Assembly: GCA_028829895.1 (NCBI GenBank)
Contig: CM054181.1
Location: 12,097,501 to 12,161,500 of the forward strand
Direction of reading: 5' to 3'
Source of the DNA: Sinotaia quadrata
Taxonomy: Eukaryota; Mollusca; Gastropoda; Architaenioglossa; Viviparidae
DNA length: 64,000 nucleotides
The position numbers and the translations under genes are program-made. Under the pieces are notes generated by a model. That model was not told the DNA's origin, searched no databases, and saw only the letters and a list, made by a program, of their open reading frames with translations. This document shows, one piece after another, positions 1-11,565 of this stretch. Every line of letters begins with the position of its first letter. Within the stretch, counting starts at the first letter, position 1.

Positions 1-7
1 AAAATTA

Positions 8-94
8 GGTTTATTCATGTCTAGTCATACAGGTATTACGTCATAAAGAATATGTTTATTCATGTCTAGTCATAACTGTATTACGTCATGAAGT
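8..94. repeat. Two-copy 45-bp direct repeat
   Basis: The block starting TTATTCATGTCTAGTCATA occurs at 11 and again at 56. Each copy carries a TTACGTCAT motif. The array may continue to the left of the window. Confidence 0.8.
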
Positions 95-483
95 TGATCT
101 TGCTGCACGGTACCAAAAGATCATGTCACGCTCACATTCAAGTGTCCTAATACACGTGACCATTGCGACATGACATGACACACCCAAAGTAGAGAAGAAT
201 GAAGTGCTTTCATGCCGGTCATACAGTGCAGCAGCAAGCGACAACGCTATCATCGTAGCAAGGTGTAGCACAGTGTAGTAAATACAGCATTAGTGTAGTA
301 GTGAAGTACATGTATAGCACTAATTTGGTAGCTCCTGAAGTAAAGTGAAAACTGAATGTAGAATGTGTACTGGTCAGTGAGTTCACTTTTCCGTGTATGT
401 ATTTAAACTGGTCAGTGAATAATCCTCTCTAACATTTAACACTGATTGGTATTGAGCTAGCGTTCATCAAAGGCGCAACTGAA

Positions 484-559
484 ATTCAAAGAAAGAAAAG
501 AAGGAAGAAAAAGAAAGAAAGGAAGGAAGGAAGAAGAAAAAGAAAGAAAGAGAAATACA

Positions 560-611
<52 letters not shown>

Positions 612-643
612 AAAAGAAAGAAAGAAAGGAAGGAAGGAAGAAA

Positions 644-713
<70 letters not shown>

Positions 714-714
714 A
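484..714. repeat. (AAAG)n microsatellite
   Basis: Long GAAA/AAAG tract with a few AAGG interruptions. The reverse strand reads as a low-complexity Phe/Leu/Ser frame that is an artefact. Confidence 0.97.
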
Positions 715-1217
715 TTAGTCACCGATATTATCTCTCTTGTGAGAGCGCTAAGCAGTCACTTACCCCGAATAAATACCCATCAACCGACAAGCCAACGCGG
801 AGAAAGTGACTTCATAATTTTCCATTATCTCTTGTCGATTACTTTTTGATCTTCTCTCATCTCCGGCTATCTCAACACAGCTTCCCCACCAGTAGTCCGC
901 ACTGGCCCACGCCCAATCGTTTAAGGGTACGTGACCCCTAAAATACAAAATTGAAGCCCCATCCAAGCTGAGATATTGAAAACATACCACTGCAGTATTG
1001 ATCAATTTTGTCTACACCAGGCTTTCAATCCTGCCGCAAACGGCGTCCTATCATGTGCACTCGGATTAATAATTAGAAAATTTTCGATAAATAATTGGGC
1101 TTCTACAAGTTAATATGACGAACATTTTCTTGCATTGTACGTCCACTCTTGTCGTTTACTCTTAGGAATTTAAATATTCTACTACATGGTGCACAATGAC
1201 ATAAGATAGTAATCTTA
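715..1217. other. Unique stretch, no recognisable gene
   Basis: Slightly more GC-rich than its surroundings between about 750 and 1050. The minus strand has an 81-codon open frame (760-1005) that matches no family I recognise and has no supporting splice or promoter context, so it is not called as a gene. Confidence 0.4.
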
Positions 1218-1316
1218 TCCATCGCATAATACAAAAATATAAACTAACATTAATCCTGTTTATTGCATAATACAAAAAAATAAACTAACATTAATCATGT
1301 TTATTGCATAATACAC
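1218..1316. repeat. 41-bp tandem repeat, about 2.3 copies
   Basis: GCATAATACAAAAA recurs at 1224, 1265 and 1306, an exact 41-bp spacing. Confidence 0.8.
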
Positions 1317-1394
1317 AGAGACACAAATAATAATCATAATGCACCACGACATATAAATAGTCATCCTATCTCTTGCACATACACAGGAAATAAA

Positions 1395-1665
1395 GACATA
1401 TTTGGTGGACACTGATGTAATGTCATAAACACAAAATATATCATGGTGCAGAGCTACATAAAGGCGTCATCTCTTACAATTAGATGTACACAATGACGTA
1501 ATGTCATGAACACAGATTATTTCATAGTGCACAGAGACGTAAAGGAGTAATCTCTTACAATTATATGTACACAATGACGTAATGTCATGAACACAGACTA
1601 TTTCATAGTGCACAGAGACGTAAAGGAGTCATATCTTACAATTATATGTACACAATGACAATATA
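1395..1665. repeat. 81-bp tandem repeat, about 3.3 copies
   Basis: The CAATGACGTAATGTCA block sits at 1410 (diverged), 1491, 1572 and 1653, a constant 81-bp spacing. Each central unit carries the inverted motif TGAC-GTAAT-GTCA. Confidence 0.9.
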
Positions 1666-3400
1666 ACAATGTGGCATGCCACCCACCTCACATTTTCATT
1701 AAGTTTATTGAAAGTAAAAATATTTTAATTAATGATAATTCTTTAATTGTAATAATAATAGTTTAATAGTTTATCAATAGTAGTTTTGATTTTATTAATT
1801 TGTCACTATAAATGTAGTGATTTCAACCTTGTTCCAAGCTCTGACATCTTAATTAAACTTAGTCTCGAGTTTCCAAACTCCTCAGTTACGTAATTATTCT
1901 AACTTATTGCAGCACAGGCTACTGCAAGTGTACCTAAAGTCTTAGTGTCTGTATGAGGGGACCCTAGAGTAAGCTCAAATCTGGGCAATAGATGTAAGAA
2001 ATATAGGTGAGCTAGAAAAATCCAAAAGTATGCTGTCTTTTGAATGCACGCTACACGTCTCCTAAAATGAGTTGTCTCCTATATTATATTTCTTGGATTA
2101 AATAATTATGAGTCTGTGGGCTTGTGGATTTTATTATTCAGTGATTTATCACCAGAAAAGGTCAGTATTGTGGTTTCTCTAGCTAATTTTTAAAACTAAT
2201 CTTTTCCTTTCATTTGCAGCTTGTGTACACACATCATTTTGTATTTCTAAATATTTCTGAGCGAAAGTTAGTGAGAGAGTGTTGTCCAGCCATTTCTCAT
2301 CTCTGCATAAATAGTCTGAATAAGTGGGCATGACTTCACTTAGATGCACAATTTTAAGAAATATGTATTTCACTATTTTCTCTCCATTTGGTTCTTTGTG
2401 CGGGTTGACAACAGTTAAGAAAGGCTGCTCATTTAACTGCTATGTCTACACCACCACCCCACCACCCTTAACTAAATGCGAGGGCACCAAAGCAATGCTT
2501 CTTTTCACCGGAATAAGGACACAATCAACTCCATCTCTCATAGGGCCTTGATTGTCTTGCCCTTTTATCTGGGTGAAATATAAGTCAAAGGAAAGCACAT
2601 GAAAAGACATTGCTATTGCCATTGCCATTGCCATTGCTCACGTAAAACTATGTGCACTGTAATCCTCTATTAATAATGATGACGATGAGACATATTTTAT
2701 TTTGATCCATTTTGTCATTTCTACTTTATTTAACTTCTTTTTTACATTCCTTTAAAATTACAGTCATTGACTCTTGTTCTCGTCCAGTCATGTGCATATA
2801 TGTTATAGAGACTGCATTCACAAAGGGAGTCTGGGGGACTAGAACTAAAATAATTGTTATATGTTTAGCATAGAGCTAGACTGTTTGTAATACGTCATAT
2901 CCTTTGTTGTGTTGGTCCTTGTATTTGTTTCTTGAAAGTGCGTGCGTGTGACTGGGAAGATGGGTTAAGTTTTCAGCAGTCAGCCAGGAACCACTTAAAA
3001 TTTCTCATCCTACTCTCCTCCTGCATTAATAGGTAAACGTTCCACATAACTCTTCAAAGTGATATATTCAAACCTAGCAATTCTACCCTGCAGTATGGGA
3101 TAAAGATGTCAGCTCTAAGGAACTCCTGTTCAGTTTTAAGAATTAAAAAGATTTCTTATAAAATAAAAAACACATTATTAATTAATTCATGCTAAGCAAC
3201 TTGTCAATGTATCCAGTATCTTTTTAATTGTTTACAAGTTTCACAGAAATAAATTGTGAAGCTATATTTTTCTATTGTCAGTGCTAACAGTAAAAGATCA
3301 TTTAAAAATTCGCAGATTGTGCAATGATGTCCTGAATATAACGGATGAAATGCATGCAGTTATATTTCATATTCCGTATGTTTGCATTGTAAAGAACTTC
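1666..3400. other. Unique AT-rich non-coding DNA
   Basis: No gene signal seen. A short hexamer repeat (CCATTG/CAATGG)n lies at about 2608-2637. The open frames here are short, unrecognised and within what chance allows. Confidence 0.5.
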
Positions 3401-3684
3401 TCTATTATAGCTGTCTGGTTAGCTTTAGTGTAATGAACATCACCTCTTACAGGTATCTGATTGAGTGTAAACACGATAATTGTTTACAGATGCATAGTAA
3501 AATTTAGAGTAAAAAGAAATTGTTTATATGTGACTGGTTGTAGTAAATCAGCAGGATCACGCTTTACATCTGATAGCTTATCAAAATGTCAAAAATTTTA
3601 TGTAATAAATACATTTGTGATAATTTTATTATAGAAAGTATAATGTTTACGTTGTCATCGCTATTTACTATTACCCAAGTGTCC

Positions 3685-4165
3685 TTCTCTATAAAGCATC
3701 ACTAACTACCGTTCTCTCTTTCCTTTTAATGTAACGAACACCACTAACTACAGTTCTCTCTTTTCTTTTAATGCAACGAACACCACTAACTACCGTTCTC
3801 TCTTTCCTTTTAATGTAACGAACACCACTAACTACAGTTCTCTCTTTTCTTTTAGTGTAACGAACACCGCTAACTACCGTTCTCTCTTTCCTTTTAGTGT
3901 AACGAAAACCACTAACTACAGTTCTCTCTTTCCTTTTAGTGTAACGAACACCACTAACTACAGTTCTCTCTTTCCTTTTAATGTAACGAACACCGCTAAC
4001 TACAGTTCTCTCTTTCCTTTTAATGTAACGAACACCACTAACTACAGTTCTCTCTTTCCTTTTAGTGTAACGAACACCACTAACTACAGTTCTCTTTTTT
4101 CTTTTAGTGTAACGAACACCACTAACTACAGCTCTCTCTTTTCTTTTAGTGTAAAGAACATCAAT
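3685..4165. repeat. 42-bp minisatellite, subfamily A, about 11 copies
   Basis: AACGAACACCACTAACTACAG recurs every 42 bp (for example 3733, 3775, 3817, 3859). A single diverged relative lies near 3404-3455. It passes directly into the related subfamily B array. Confidence 0.95.
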
Positions 4166-4480
4166 ATTTGTATGTGTCTGGCTTTCTTTAGCATAGAGAG
4201 AATAAGTGATCCCATGCGTCTGGCTTTCTGTAGCGTAGTGAGAAATACTGACTACAGGTGTCTGGTATTCTGTAGTGCAATGAGAATTACTGACTACAGG
4301 TGTCTGGTATTCTCTAGCGCAGTGAGAATTACTGACTACAGGTGTCTGTTTTTCTGTAGCGTATAGAGAATTAGTGACTAGATGTGTCTTGTTTTCTGTA
4401 GCGCAGTGAGAATTACTGACTACAGGTGTCTGGTTTTCTGTAGCATAGAGAGAATCAGTGGATACAGAGGATGACTTTTT
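4166..4480. repeat. 42-bp minisatellite, subfamily B, about 7 copies
   Basis: Units contain GAATTACTGACTACAGGTGT and TTTCTGTAGCG at a 42-bp spacing. Aligning it with the array just upstream shows that ACTRACTACAG and TTTTCTKTAGYG are shared, so A and B descend from one unit. Because 42 is a multiple of 3, a 14-residue repeat frame stays open here; it is not a gene. Confidence 0.9.
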
Positions 4481-5664
4481 GTATCGTAGGGTAAACTTAT
4501 ATCAAGAAAGAATAATTTTTACATTTATCTGTTCTTGTTTGCTAAAAAATATAATTGGTTAAATATATTTGATTCTCTTGTTACGTAAAGTATGTCTTTG
4601 TGTCTTGCTGACTTCGGTGTGTCAAGGGTTTAATATAGAAAGCTAATATAGTGCTTATTGTCTACTGCATCGTTAGTTACCTATTTTGTCGTCCTTGAAG
4701 TGTCAAAGGTTTTACATAAAAAGCCATTGTTAAGTTTATTAATAAGTGTGTCATTATTTGCATTTGTCAGGTGGTCTTCGGGGTCACGTGATTACCTGTT
4801 TATTGGACTACATTTACAGAGTCGTTCACATTATTCACATTGGATGCCTTCCTTGCCTAGTTGTTTTGTTCCCATTTATCTGACTTTCTCTACTGCAAGG
4901 CATCCAGAGAACAACATGTGAGTCTCACTTAAAACGTGAATAGAATTATCATTAGAAATACGCAATTCAAATCCAAACTACGCCAAATCATTTACTCTTG
5001 GCAAAGATTCACACATGCAGTGTTAATTAAAATTTATTGCTTAAAACAACAAACTAAAGAAACCTGATTCATTAAATATTAAAAAAAATATTTTCGAGGC
5101 TAAAGTTATTCATCACTTGTATTAATAAACACAATTGCTTTCTATTGTACACAATTTCCTAAAGTGAGTTGTCATTGTAGCTTTAACATTCATATTTGAT
5201 TTCAATTATTTTCTCGCTTGTTCAAATAATCAGATTTTATTCAACATTCGCGGTGAAAGCAAACCAAATTTACTCTCCGTGTGCAGAAAGAAGTTGACTA
5301 TTTGTCAAGAAATTGTTATTGATTAGTTCCCAATCTGTCGACTACAAATGACAGTGCCAGCTTGCTCTGTCAGTTATGATAACTCCACATGGCTGTCCGA
5401 CTTACAGGAACTCCAATCTGTAATTAGGTCGCGCTTAAACTGCACTCAGGGGACAGTTATTCAGAAGCAAAAAAAAAACGAAAGACAAATTACACTTTAC
5501 ACCAGTTTGCCCATGCGATCTAATTGCGAAATCGTCTGTAAATTAATGGATAAAACAAAACGAAATCAAATGAAAAACGAAAGAGTCGTAGTACTGTAGA
5601 TCATACTTCATAAATATATTGTCCATACTAGAGCGGTTTAAGTGTTACGATATACATTCTGTAT
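4481..5664. other. Unique AT-rich DNA with unrecognised open frames
   Basis: Frames of 87 codons (4658-4921, plus) and 83 codons (5348-5599, plus) are present. Neither shows a domain or motif I recognise. The second has an A9 run and a Lys/Asn/Arg-rich end typical of translated AT-rich DNA. Confidence 0.4.
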
Positions 5665-5718
5665 TTGGGCCGAGTGACGTCAATCTATAACTGGGCCGAG
5701 TGACGTCAATCTATAACT
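5665..5718. repeat. Two-copy 26-bp repeat carrying perfect CRE palindromes
   Basis: GGGCCGAGTGACGTCAATC occurs at 5667 and 5693. Each copy has the octamer TGACGTCA (5675-5682 and 5701-5708), the consensus CREB/ATF site. Whether it is functional is unknown. Confidence 0.85.
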
Positions 5719-5799
5719 GAGTTAGTGAGATCTAGATTCCGAACAATAATGCATGCAATGTAAAATATATTTTCAGTAAATCACTGCATGTATATAATA

Positions 5800-5830
5800 T
5801 GTAATATATATATTATATATATATATATAT

Positions 5831-5900
<70 letters not shown>
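5800..5900. repeat. (TA)n and (GA)n microsatellite
   Basis: A short TA-rich run is followed by about 34 uninterrupted GA units. Confidence 0.97.
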
Positions 5901-5904
<4 letters not shown>

Positions 5905-6169
5905 AAATGTAAAATTAGTTAGAGGGAGATATGTGTTAATCACCTAACGTACAAATATACCTCTAATATTTCAGGAACAACTGTTTTGTTTCGTTAAATC
6001 TTTAACAATTATTCCACATTATATAAGAATTAGAAGCCAATCTAAACACGTCATAATTCTAATGAGTTCCGAAAAATGCTGAGATATAAGAAACAATGAA
6101 GGCATGAAAATCTGACCACATAAGGAAATAATCACAAAATTCAAGACAAATTCAGCTTTGTCAGCTAAT

Positions 6170-6700
6170 AAAATGTTGCTTTACCTGTATCAATATTCAC
6201 AACAAATGGAGATAAAAAAATAATGCTTTACTTGCATCAATAATAAAACAAAGGTAATTAAGCATGCCTTACCTTGTATCAATATTCACAGGAAATAAAA
6301 GTAAATATACATTTTTGCATCAAAATTCACAACAACCGGAGGTAAAAGAAATAATTCAATTGCATCAATATTCACAACAAAATGAATGTTTCATAAATGT
6401 TTTAATTGCATACATATTTACAACGATTGAAGGTAACATTAAATGCTTCAATTGTATCAATATTCACAACAAAATGAATGTTTCATAAATGTTTTAATTG
6501 CATACATATTTACAACGATTGAAGGTAACATTAAATGCTTCAATTGTATCAATATTCACAACAGAGTGATATTTAAATGAGGTACTTGCACCAATATTCA
6601 CACACAACGCGGAGGGGTTAAAATTCTTATACTTGTTCATAACAATGGGAAGCAAAAGGAAAAAATATTTACTTCTATCATATTCACAATATAGGCAGGT
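6170..6700. repeat. 46/92-bp minisatellite, degenerate
   Basis: Units around CAATATTCACAACAA recur at about 46 bp. Two adjacent units have been duplicated as a 92-bp block (TTCACAAC at 6371, 6463, 6555). Edges are eroded. Confidence 0.85.
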
Positions 6701-6839
6701 AAAATTACAGAAATAGTACTTCCATTGAAAGGTTTATTCTACAGCAAGTTTTGGTTTGTTTCTATATTTATGTCGGAAAAGCTTCTGCCATGACGATATC
6801 ACACAGTGAACTAAGGTACCCGTCAATCTAAGGAGAACT

Positions 6840-7345
6840 TAAGTATACTGATGACTGTCCAAAGCGAGCTTAAGTACTGTAATGGCCGTCCAAAGCGAGC
6901 TTAAGTACTGATGACTGTCCAAAGCGAGCTTAAGTACTGTAATGGCCGTCCAAAGCGAGCTTAAGTACTGATGACTGTCCAAAGCGAGCTTAAATACACT
7001 GAAGACTGTCCAAAGCGAGCTTAAGTACTGTGATGGCCGTCCAAAGCGAGCTTAAGTACTGATGACTGTACAAAGCGAGCTTAACTCTGTGATGGCCGTC
7101 CAAAGCGAGCTTAAGTACTGATGACTGTCCAAAGCGAGCTTAAGTACTGTAATGGCCGTCCAAAGCGAGCTTAAGTACTGTAATGGCCGTCCAAAGCGAG
7201 CTTAAGTACTGTGATGACTGTCCAAAGCGAGCTTAAATACACTGAAGACTGTCCAAAGCGAGCTTAAGTACTGTGATGGCCGTCCAAAGCGAGCTTAAGT
7301 ACTGATGACTGTACAAAGCGAGCTTAACTCTGTGATGGCCGTCCC
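6840..7345. repeat. 29/31-bp dimeric minisatellite, about 16 copies
   Basis: GTCCAAAGCGAGCTTAAGTA recurs with alternating spacers of two kinds (CTGATGACT and CTGTAATGGCC), giving monomers of about 29 and 31 bp in a roughly 60-bp dimer. It runs into a diverged longer-period repeat on its right. Confidence 0.95.
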
Positions 7346-7600
7346 ACAATGTGAGCGAACTATCAGTCTCAGCCTGAAGGGTCATCACGAAAATATTCAT
7401 GCCCTTCAGACTAAAGCGAACTAAGTTCTCTGATGAGCTTCTCATCTAGACAATTTGATAACGAGCGATCTATCACAGCATGAGGGTTCTACACGAACAC
7501 ACTTATTCCCTACAGACTATAGCAAGCTGACCACTCTGAGGACCGCCTCACTTCAACAATTTGCGAGCGAGCAATTTATCTCACCATTCGAGTTCTACGC
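7345..7600. repeat. Diverged repeat of about 100 bp, three copies
   Basis: Three imperfect blocks begin near 7349, 7450 and 7556 with AATKTGNNAGCGA-like sequence and share GTTCTACRC and CAGACTAWAGC segments. An internal piece resembles the 30-bp unit to the left. Confidence 0.6.
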
Positions 7601-8084
7601 AATGGGTGTCGGAGGCAATGCTTAATGCCTCTAATCATTACCCGACTGAATGTTAAACTGGCATTTGCATTATAAATTCATGTGAAATTGTTCTGTTTAA
7701 CTCACAGATGGAATTAAACAAAATTAAATTTAAAATGTCCAGGAGAGTGTGTAGAATTGTCTAATCTAAGTCGAAAGTGTCGCTTTCTTGCATAAGTTGA
7801 TTATTTTTCGCTCACATCACTTCACGACTTGTAAAATTCTTCTTTTTGAATGTCCATTATTTATGCAAATAATTAAATGGTACGAAAGGTTTTTTTTTTT
7901 TTTTGGTAGAGTAATTTAAAAATTAATTTTATAAATCCCTAACATTGCAGTTCTGTAAGTCTACATTTATATGCCAGTGCTGAAATGTTTGTTCCATTTT
8001 CACAAGCGTCTTGTCACATGCATGGAAGTCTGTGGATGATGGTGGTAGATCATAAAGGCTAGTGTTTGGTCACTGAACGGAGAC
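7601..8084. other. Unique AT-rich DNA
   Basis: Nothing gene-like seen. A poly(T) run of about 20 lies near 7885-7904. Confidence 0.5.
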
Positions 8085-8275
8085 AGTTATACGGGTAGGT
8101 AGTCGTACGGGTAGAGAGTTCTATGATTAAAGAGGCAATTAGGTAGGTAGTTGCACGGACACATATTTGTTGAGAAGTTGTTGTACGGGGGTATAGTTCT
8201 ACGTTTAAATTGTTGTACAGGGGGGAGGGGTAGTTCTACGTTTAAGATGCTGTACGGGTAGGTAGGCAGGCATGT
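8085..8275. repeat. Degenerate tandem repeat (TACGGGTAGGTAG / AGTTCTACGTTTAA)
   Basis: Four or five imperfect copies of TGTACGGG-GTAG-TTCTACGTTTAA with variable spacing. Confidence 0.6.
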
Positions 8276-8630
8276 ATTTTTAAATCCCTGTTTTATGGAA
8301 CAAATTAGACGATTTTAAAAGCTGTCATTAAATTTATTGTATTTTATTATATTGACACAAATGATTAAGAGATGAACATCGTGTCTCTTTATTTTAACAT
8401 TTCTTTAGTTTCTAAAAACTAAGGTAGATGTGCATTTATTGTAAACGTTAAAAAAAAAATTCACTCAACTTTTAAATTTACATTCAAACCTGAAATTAAC
8501 TACAAAATATAAATACTGTTTGAGGCATTGCTTTTCTTTCCTTGGAACATTTTTGAAAAATACATTGTATGCGTTTGTCTACAATATCAAAACATCACCA
8601 CACACCAGTTAGGTCTCCGTACTCCTCTTG
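8276..8630. other. Unique AT-rich DNA
   Basis: No feature seen. Confidence 0.5.
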
Positions 8631-8634
8631 TAGT

Positions 8635-8775
8635 CTCAGAAAGAGAACGAGAGACATGGCCAGAGACAAAGAGAGAGACATGGCCAGAGACAAAGAGAGA
8701 GACATGGCCAGAGACAAAGAGAGAGACATGGCCAGAGACAGAGAGACATGGCCAGAGACAAAGAGAGAGACAGAC
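8635..8775. repeat. 24-bp minisatellite, about 5 copies
   Basis: ACATGGCCAGAGACAAAGAG recurs every 24 bp (TGGCC at 8657, 8681, 8705). The length is a multiple of 3, so several frames stay open on both strands; none is a gene. Confidence 0.9.
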
Positions 8776-9215
8776 ACTTTCAAAGAGATAATACATGTCA
8801 GAGTGAGAAGGATATAGTGAGATAGAAATGGAAAGAGAGAATTAAAGATGAAAGAAACTGACAGAAAAGGCAGAAACGACAAAGAATGAGAAAAAAGTGA
8901 GAGGGAAGATTAAATGCTGGAGAAACAGAATAGCAGATGAACAGGGAAAGAGAGGGGTGAAGACAGACAGAGAGATGAAAGAGAGACAGAAAAAGAGAGA
9001 CATAGAGAAATGAAGTCAGAGAGGTGAAGACTGGGAGAAAGAGATGAAGACGGAGAAAGAGAGATGAAGACGATATAGAGAGATAAAGGCAGATGAAGAC
9101 AGAGATAAAAGAGAGTGAGATACCGAGAAAGGTGGAAGAACGAGAGAGACAGAAAGGCGAGATTCTGAGAGAAATTAAAGAGAAAGAGCGAGAGAAAAGA
9201 GAGGTGTAGGCGCGG
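8776..9215. repeat. Purine-rich (GA/GAAA) low-complexity tract
   Basis: About 440 bp of almost pure A and G on the plus strand, probably decayed GA-type repeats. The reverse strand reads as a 158-codon Ser/Leu/Phe frame through this composition, which I treat as an artefact. Confidence 0.85.
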
Positions 9216-9280
9216 GTGGATGGAATGTAAGAAATAACTTGTGCACTGTTACCAGTAAATAAAACAATCCACATTTGCAG

Positions 9281-9660
9281 AAAACATTCACGCCGTCACG
9301 CCCGACCGACGAGCCGATGCGGTCCTAATCCAGTGGCTTTCATCCCCCCATTTATGTTGCGCGCGTAATGAGCGTGGCCGCTGGACGCGCACAGGAGAGA
9401 TGGATTATTTGCTTTGTTGACCCTCTAGTCGGCCGAGTTGGCGGTAATCGATCTCGCGCACTCTGGGGGCCGAGGAACGTTTCTGCCTTTGGGAGTTGTG
9501 TCTCTCATATTCCAGATAGCGCTAGTCTTGTATCTGGCCAAACAGTGCGTCGACAATGTTTCCATAACTGCTCTTATTGGTCAGCAAACAAGGCAGTCTA
9601 GCAACGGGCATTTTGAGTTGTGTTCTTTCGTGTTTGTGTTGTCGTAAAGTAGACGGAGTT
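9281..9660. promoter_or_regulatory. CpG-rich island-like segment
   Basis: I count 23 CpG dinucleotides between 9291 and 9480, against a background of very few per 200 bp. It includes GCGCGCG near 9359 and GACGCGC near 9385. Two overlapping open frames (9368-9601 and 9438-9647, plus) match nothing I recognise. CpG clustering in a depleted genome can mark an unmethylated promoter, a conserved regulatory element or an old exon. Which applies cannot be settled here. Confidence 0.4.
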
Positions 9661-9788
9661 GACATTATTTATTCCGGGTACATGTTCACTAGTCTCGAGA
9701 GCGGTCACATAAAGAACGTCGTGTGAATAGGTTTATGCCCCTCGACAGCAAGCTCGGAAAGATTATTTCATCGATGCACGCATAAATA
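9661..9788. other. Short unique spacer
   Basis: No feature seen. Confidence 0.4.
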
Positions 9789-10253
9789 TGTGACATTAGT
9801 AAATGTAATATTTATTATTATCTGACCTATTTACTTCTCTGTGACATTAGTAAATGTAATATTTATTATTATCTGACCTATTTACTTCTCTGTGACATTA
9901 GTAAATGAAATATCTATTATTATCTGACCTATTTACTTCTCTGTGACATTAGTAAATGTAATATCTATTATTATCTGACCTATTTACTTTTCTGTGACAT
10001 TAGTAAATGTAATATCTATTATTATCTGACCTATTTACTTCTCTGTGACATTAGTAAATGTAATATCTATTATTATCTGACCTATTTACTTCTCTGTGAC
10101 ATTAGTAAATGTAATATCTATTATTATCTGACCTATTTACTTCTCTGTGACATTAGTAAATGTAATATTTATTATTATCTGACCTTCTATTTACTTCTCT
10201 GTGACATTAGTAAATGTAATATTTATTATTATCTGACCTTCGATTTACTTCTC
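9789..10253. repeat. 51-bp minisatellite, about 9 copies
   Basis: TGACATTAGTAAATGTAATA recurs at 9791, 9842 and onward at 51 bp, with few changes between units. Confidence 0.97.
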
Positions 10254-10515
10254 TAATGTAATCTATGTATCTATCTAATCTAATGTAATCTATTTATCTG
10301 TCTAATATAATGTAATCTATTTATCTATCTAATCTAATGTAATCTATTTATCTATCTAATCTAATGTAATCTATTTATCTGTCTAATCTAATGTAATCTA
10401 TTTATCTAATATAATGTAATCTATGTATCTATATAACATAGTGTAATCTATTTATCTATCTAATCTAGTGTAATCTATTTATCTATCTAATCTAAAGTAA
10501 AATATCTACTTAATG
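10254..10515. repeat. 27-bp minisatellite, about 9 copies
   Basis: TAATCTAATGTAATCTATTT recurs at about 27 bp with small indels. The core AATGTAAT...TTATCTATCT is an abridged form of the adjoining 51-bp unit. Confidence 0.9.
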
Positions 10516-10865
10516 TAATATATCAATTTACCTTTTTGTCTATCTAAGCATCTATTTAATTCAGATATTACATTACTATATGTACATGTTTACATCTACC
10601 TATAATGAAGTAATTCGATGTCTCTACTCATTTGAATATATATTTATATCTGTGGTCTAATGCTATTCGTTCTGATTGCTTCCACAAGTTTATATCTGTG
10701 GTACAAATAGTATCCATTCAATATACTTGCACAAGTTTAAATCTGTCAATTGTGATATATACCTATGTATACGATACGACTATAGATGTTGGTGTCGTTG
10801 ACCACCATCAATCCACTCACACCCGCAGCTTAGACAATAAACAGATACAAAGTGGCGTGATTTAC
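10516..10865. other. AT-rich DNA with weak ~48-bp repetition
   Basis: TTTATATCTGTGGT and CACAAGTTTA motifs recur loosely at 10645-10760. No gene seen. Confidence 0.4.
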
Positions 10866-10978
10866 CATAAACAAAACAGGTCATAAACCAGACAGACCAT
10901 AAACCAGACAGGTCATAAACCAGGCAGGTCATAAACCAGACAGACCATAAACCAGACAGGTCATAAACCAGACTGGTG
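10866..10978. repeat. 16-bp minisatellite, about 7 copies
   Basis: CATAAACCAGACAGGT at an exact 16-bp spacing (10882, 10898, 10914). Confidence 0.95.
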
Positions 10979-11084
10979 AAGACGGTATGCATATGTGCTC
11001 GCCCCCACTTACTCTCAGACGAACCAAGAATGCTATAAGCTAGTTGATAGAATAGACAGTGGTGTCTAGGAGTGAACTAATGAC

Positions 11085-11565
11085 ATTTAATATGTAACAA
11101 AACGGTACACTGAAACCACTAACTGCTGAAAGATGTTAGTACATAGACAGAACAATATTAGTATTGACACAATACACTAACTACTGAAAGATGTTAGTAC
11201 AAAGACAGAACACTGTTTACACAAAACACTGAAACCACTAACTGCTTAAACATGTTAGTAGTAAGACAGAACAGTGTTACTGTTGGAACAATACACTGAA
11301 ACCACTAACTGCTTAAAGATGTTAGTAGTAAGACAGAACAGTGTTACTGTTGGAACAATACACTGAAACCACTAACTGCTTAAAGATGTTAGTAGTAAGA
11401 CAGAACAGTGTTACTGTTGGAACAATACACTGAAACCACTAACTGCTTAAAGATGTTAGTAGTAAGACAGAACAGTGTTACTGTTGGAACAATACATTAA
11501 AACTACTAACTGCTGAAAGATGTTGAAACAAAGACAAATCAATGTTATTGTTGACTCAATAAGCA
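11085..11565. repeat. 68-bp minisatellite, about 7 copies
   Basis: ACACTGAAACCACTAACTGC recurs every 68 bp in the central copies (11292, 11360). Outer copies are diverged and some are shortened. Confidence 0.95.

Noticed and set aside
6840..7345. CRISPR-like array of ~30-bp repeats
   Set aside because: The spacers are only two recurring types, 9-11 bp long, not unique. There are no cas genes and the genome is eukaryotic. It is an ordinary minisatellite.
8595..9274. 158-codon and 95-codon minus frames
   Set aside because: They translate a purine-rich low-complexity tract and a 24-bp repeat. No real composition or motif.
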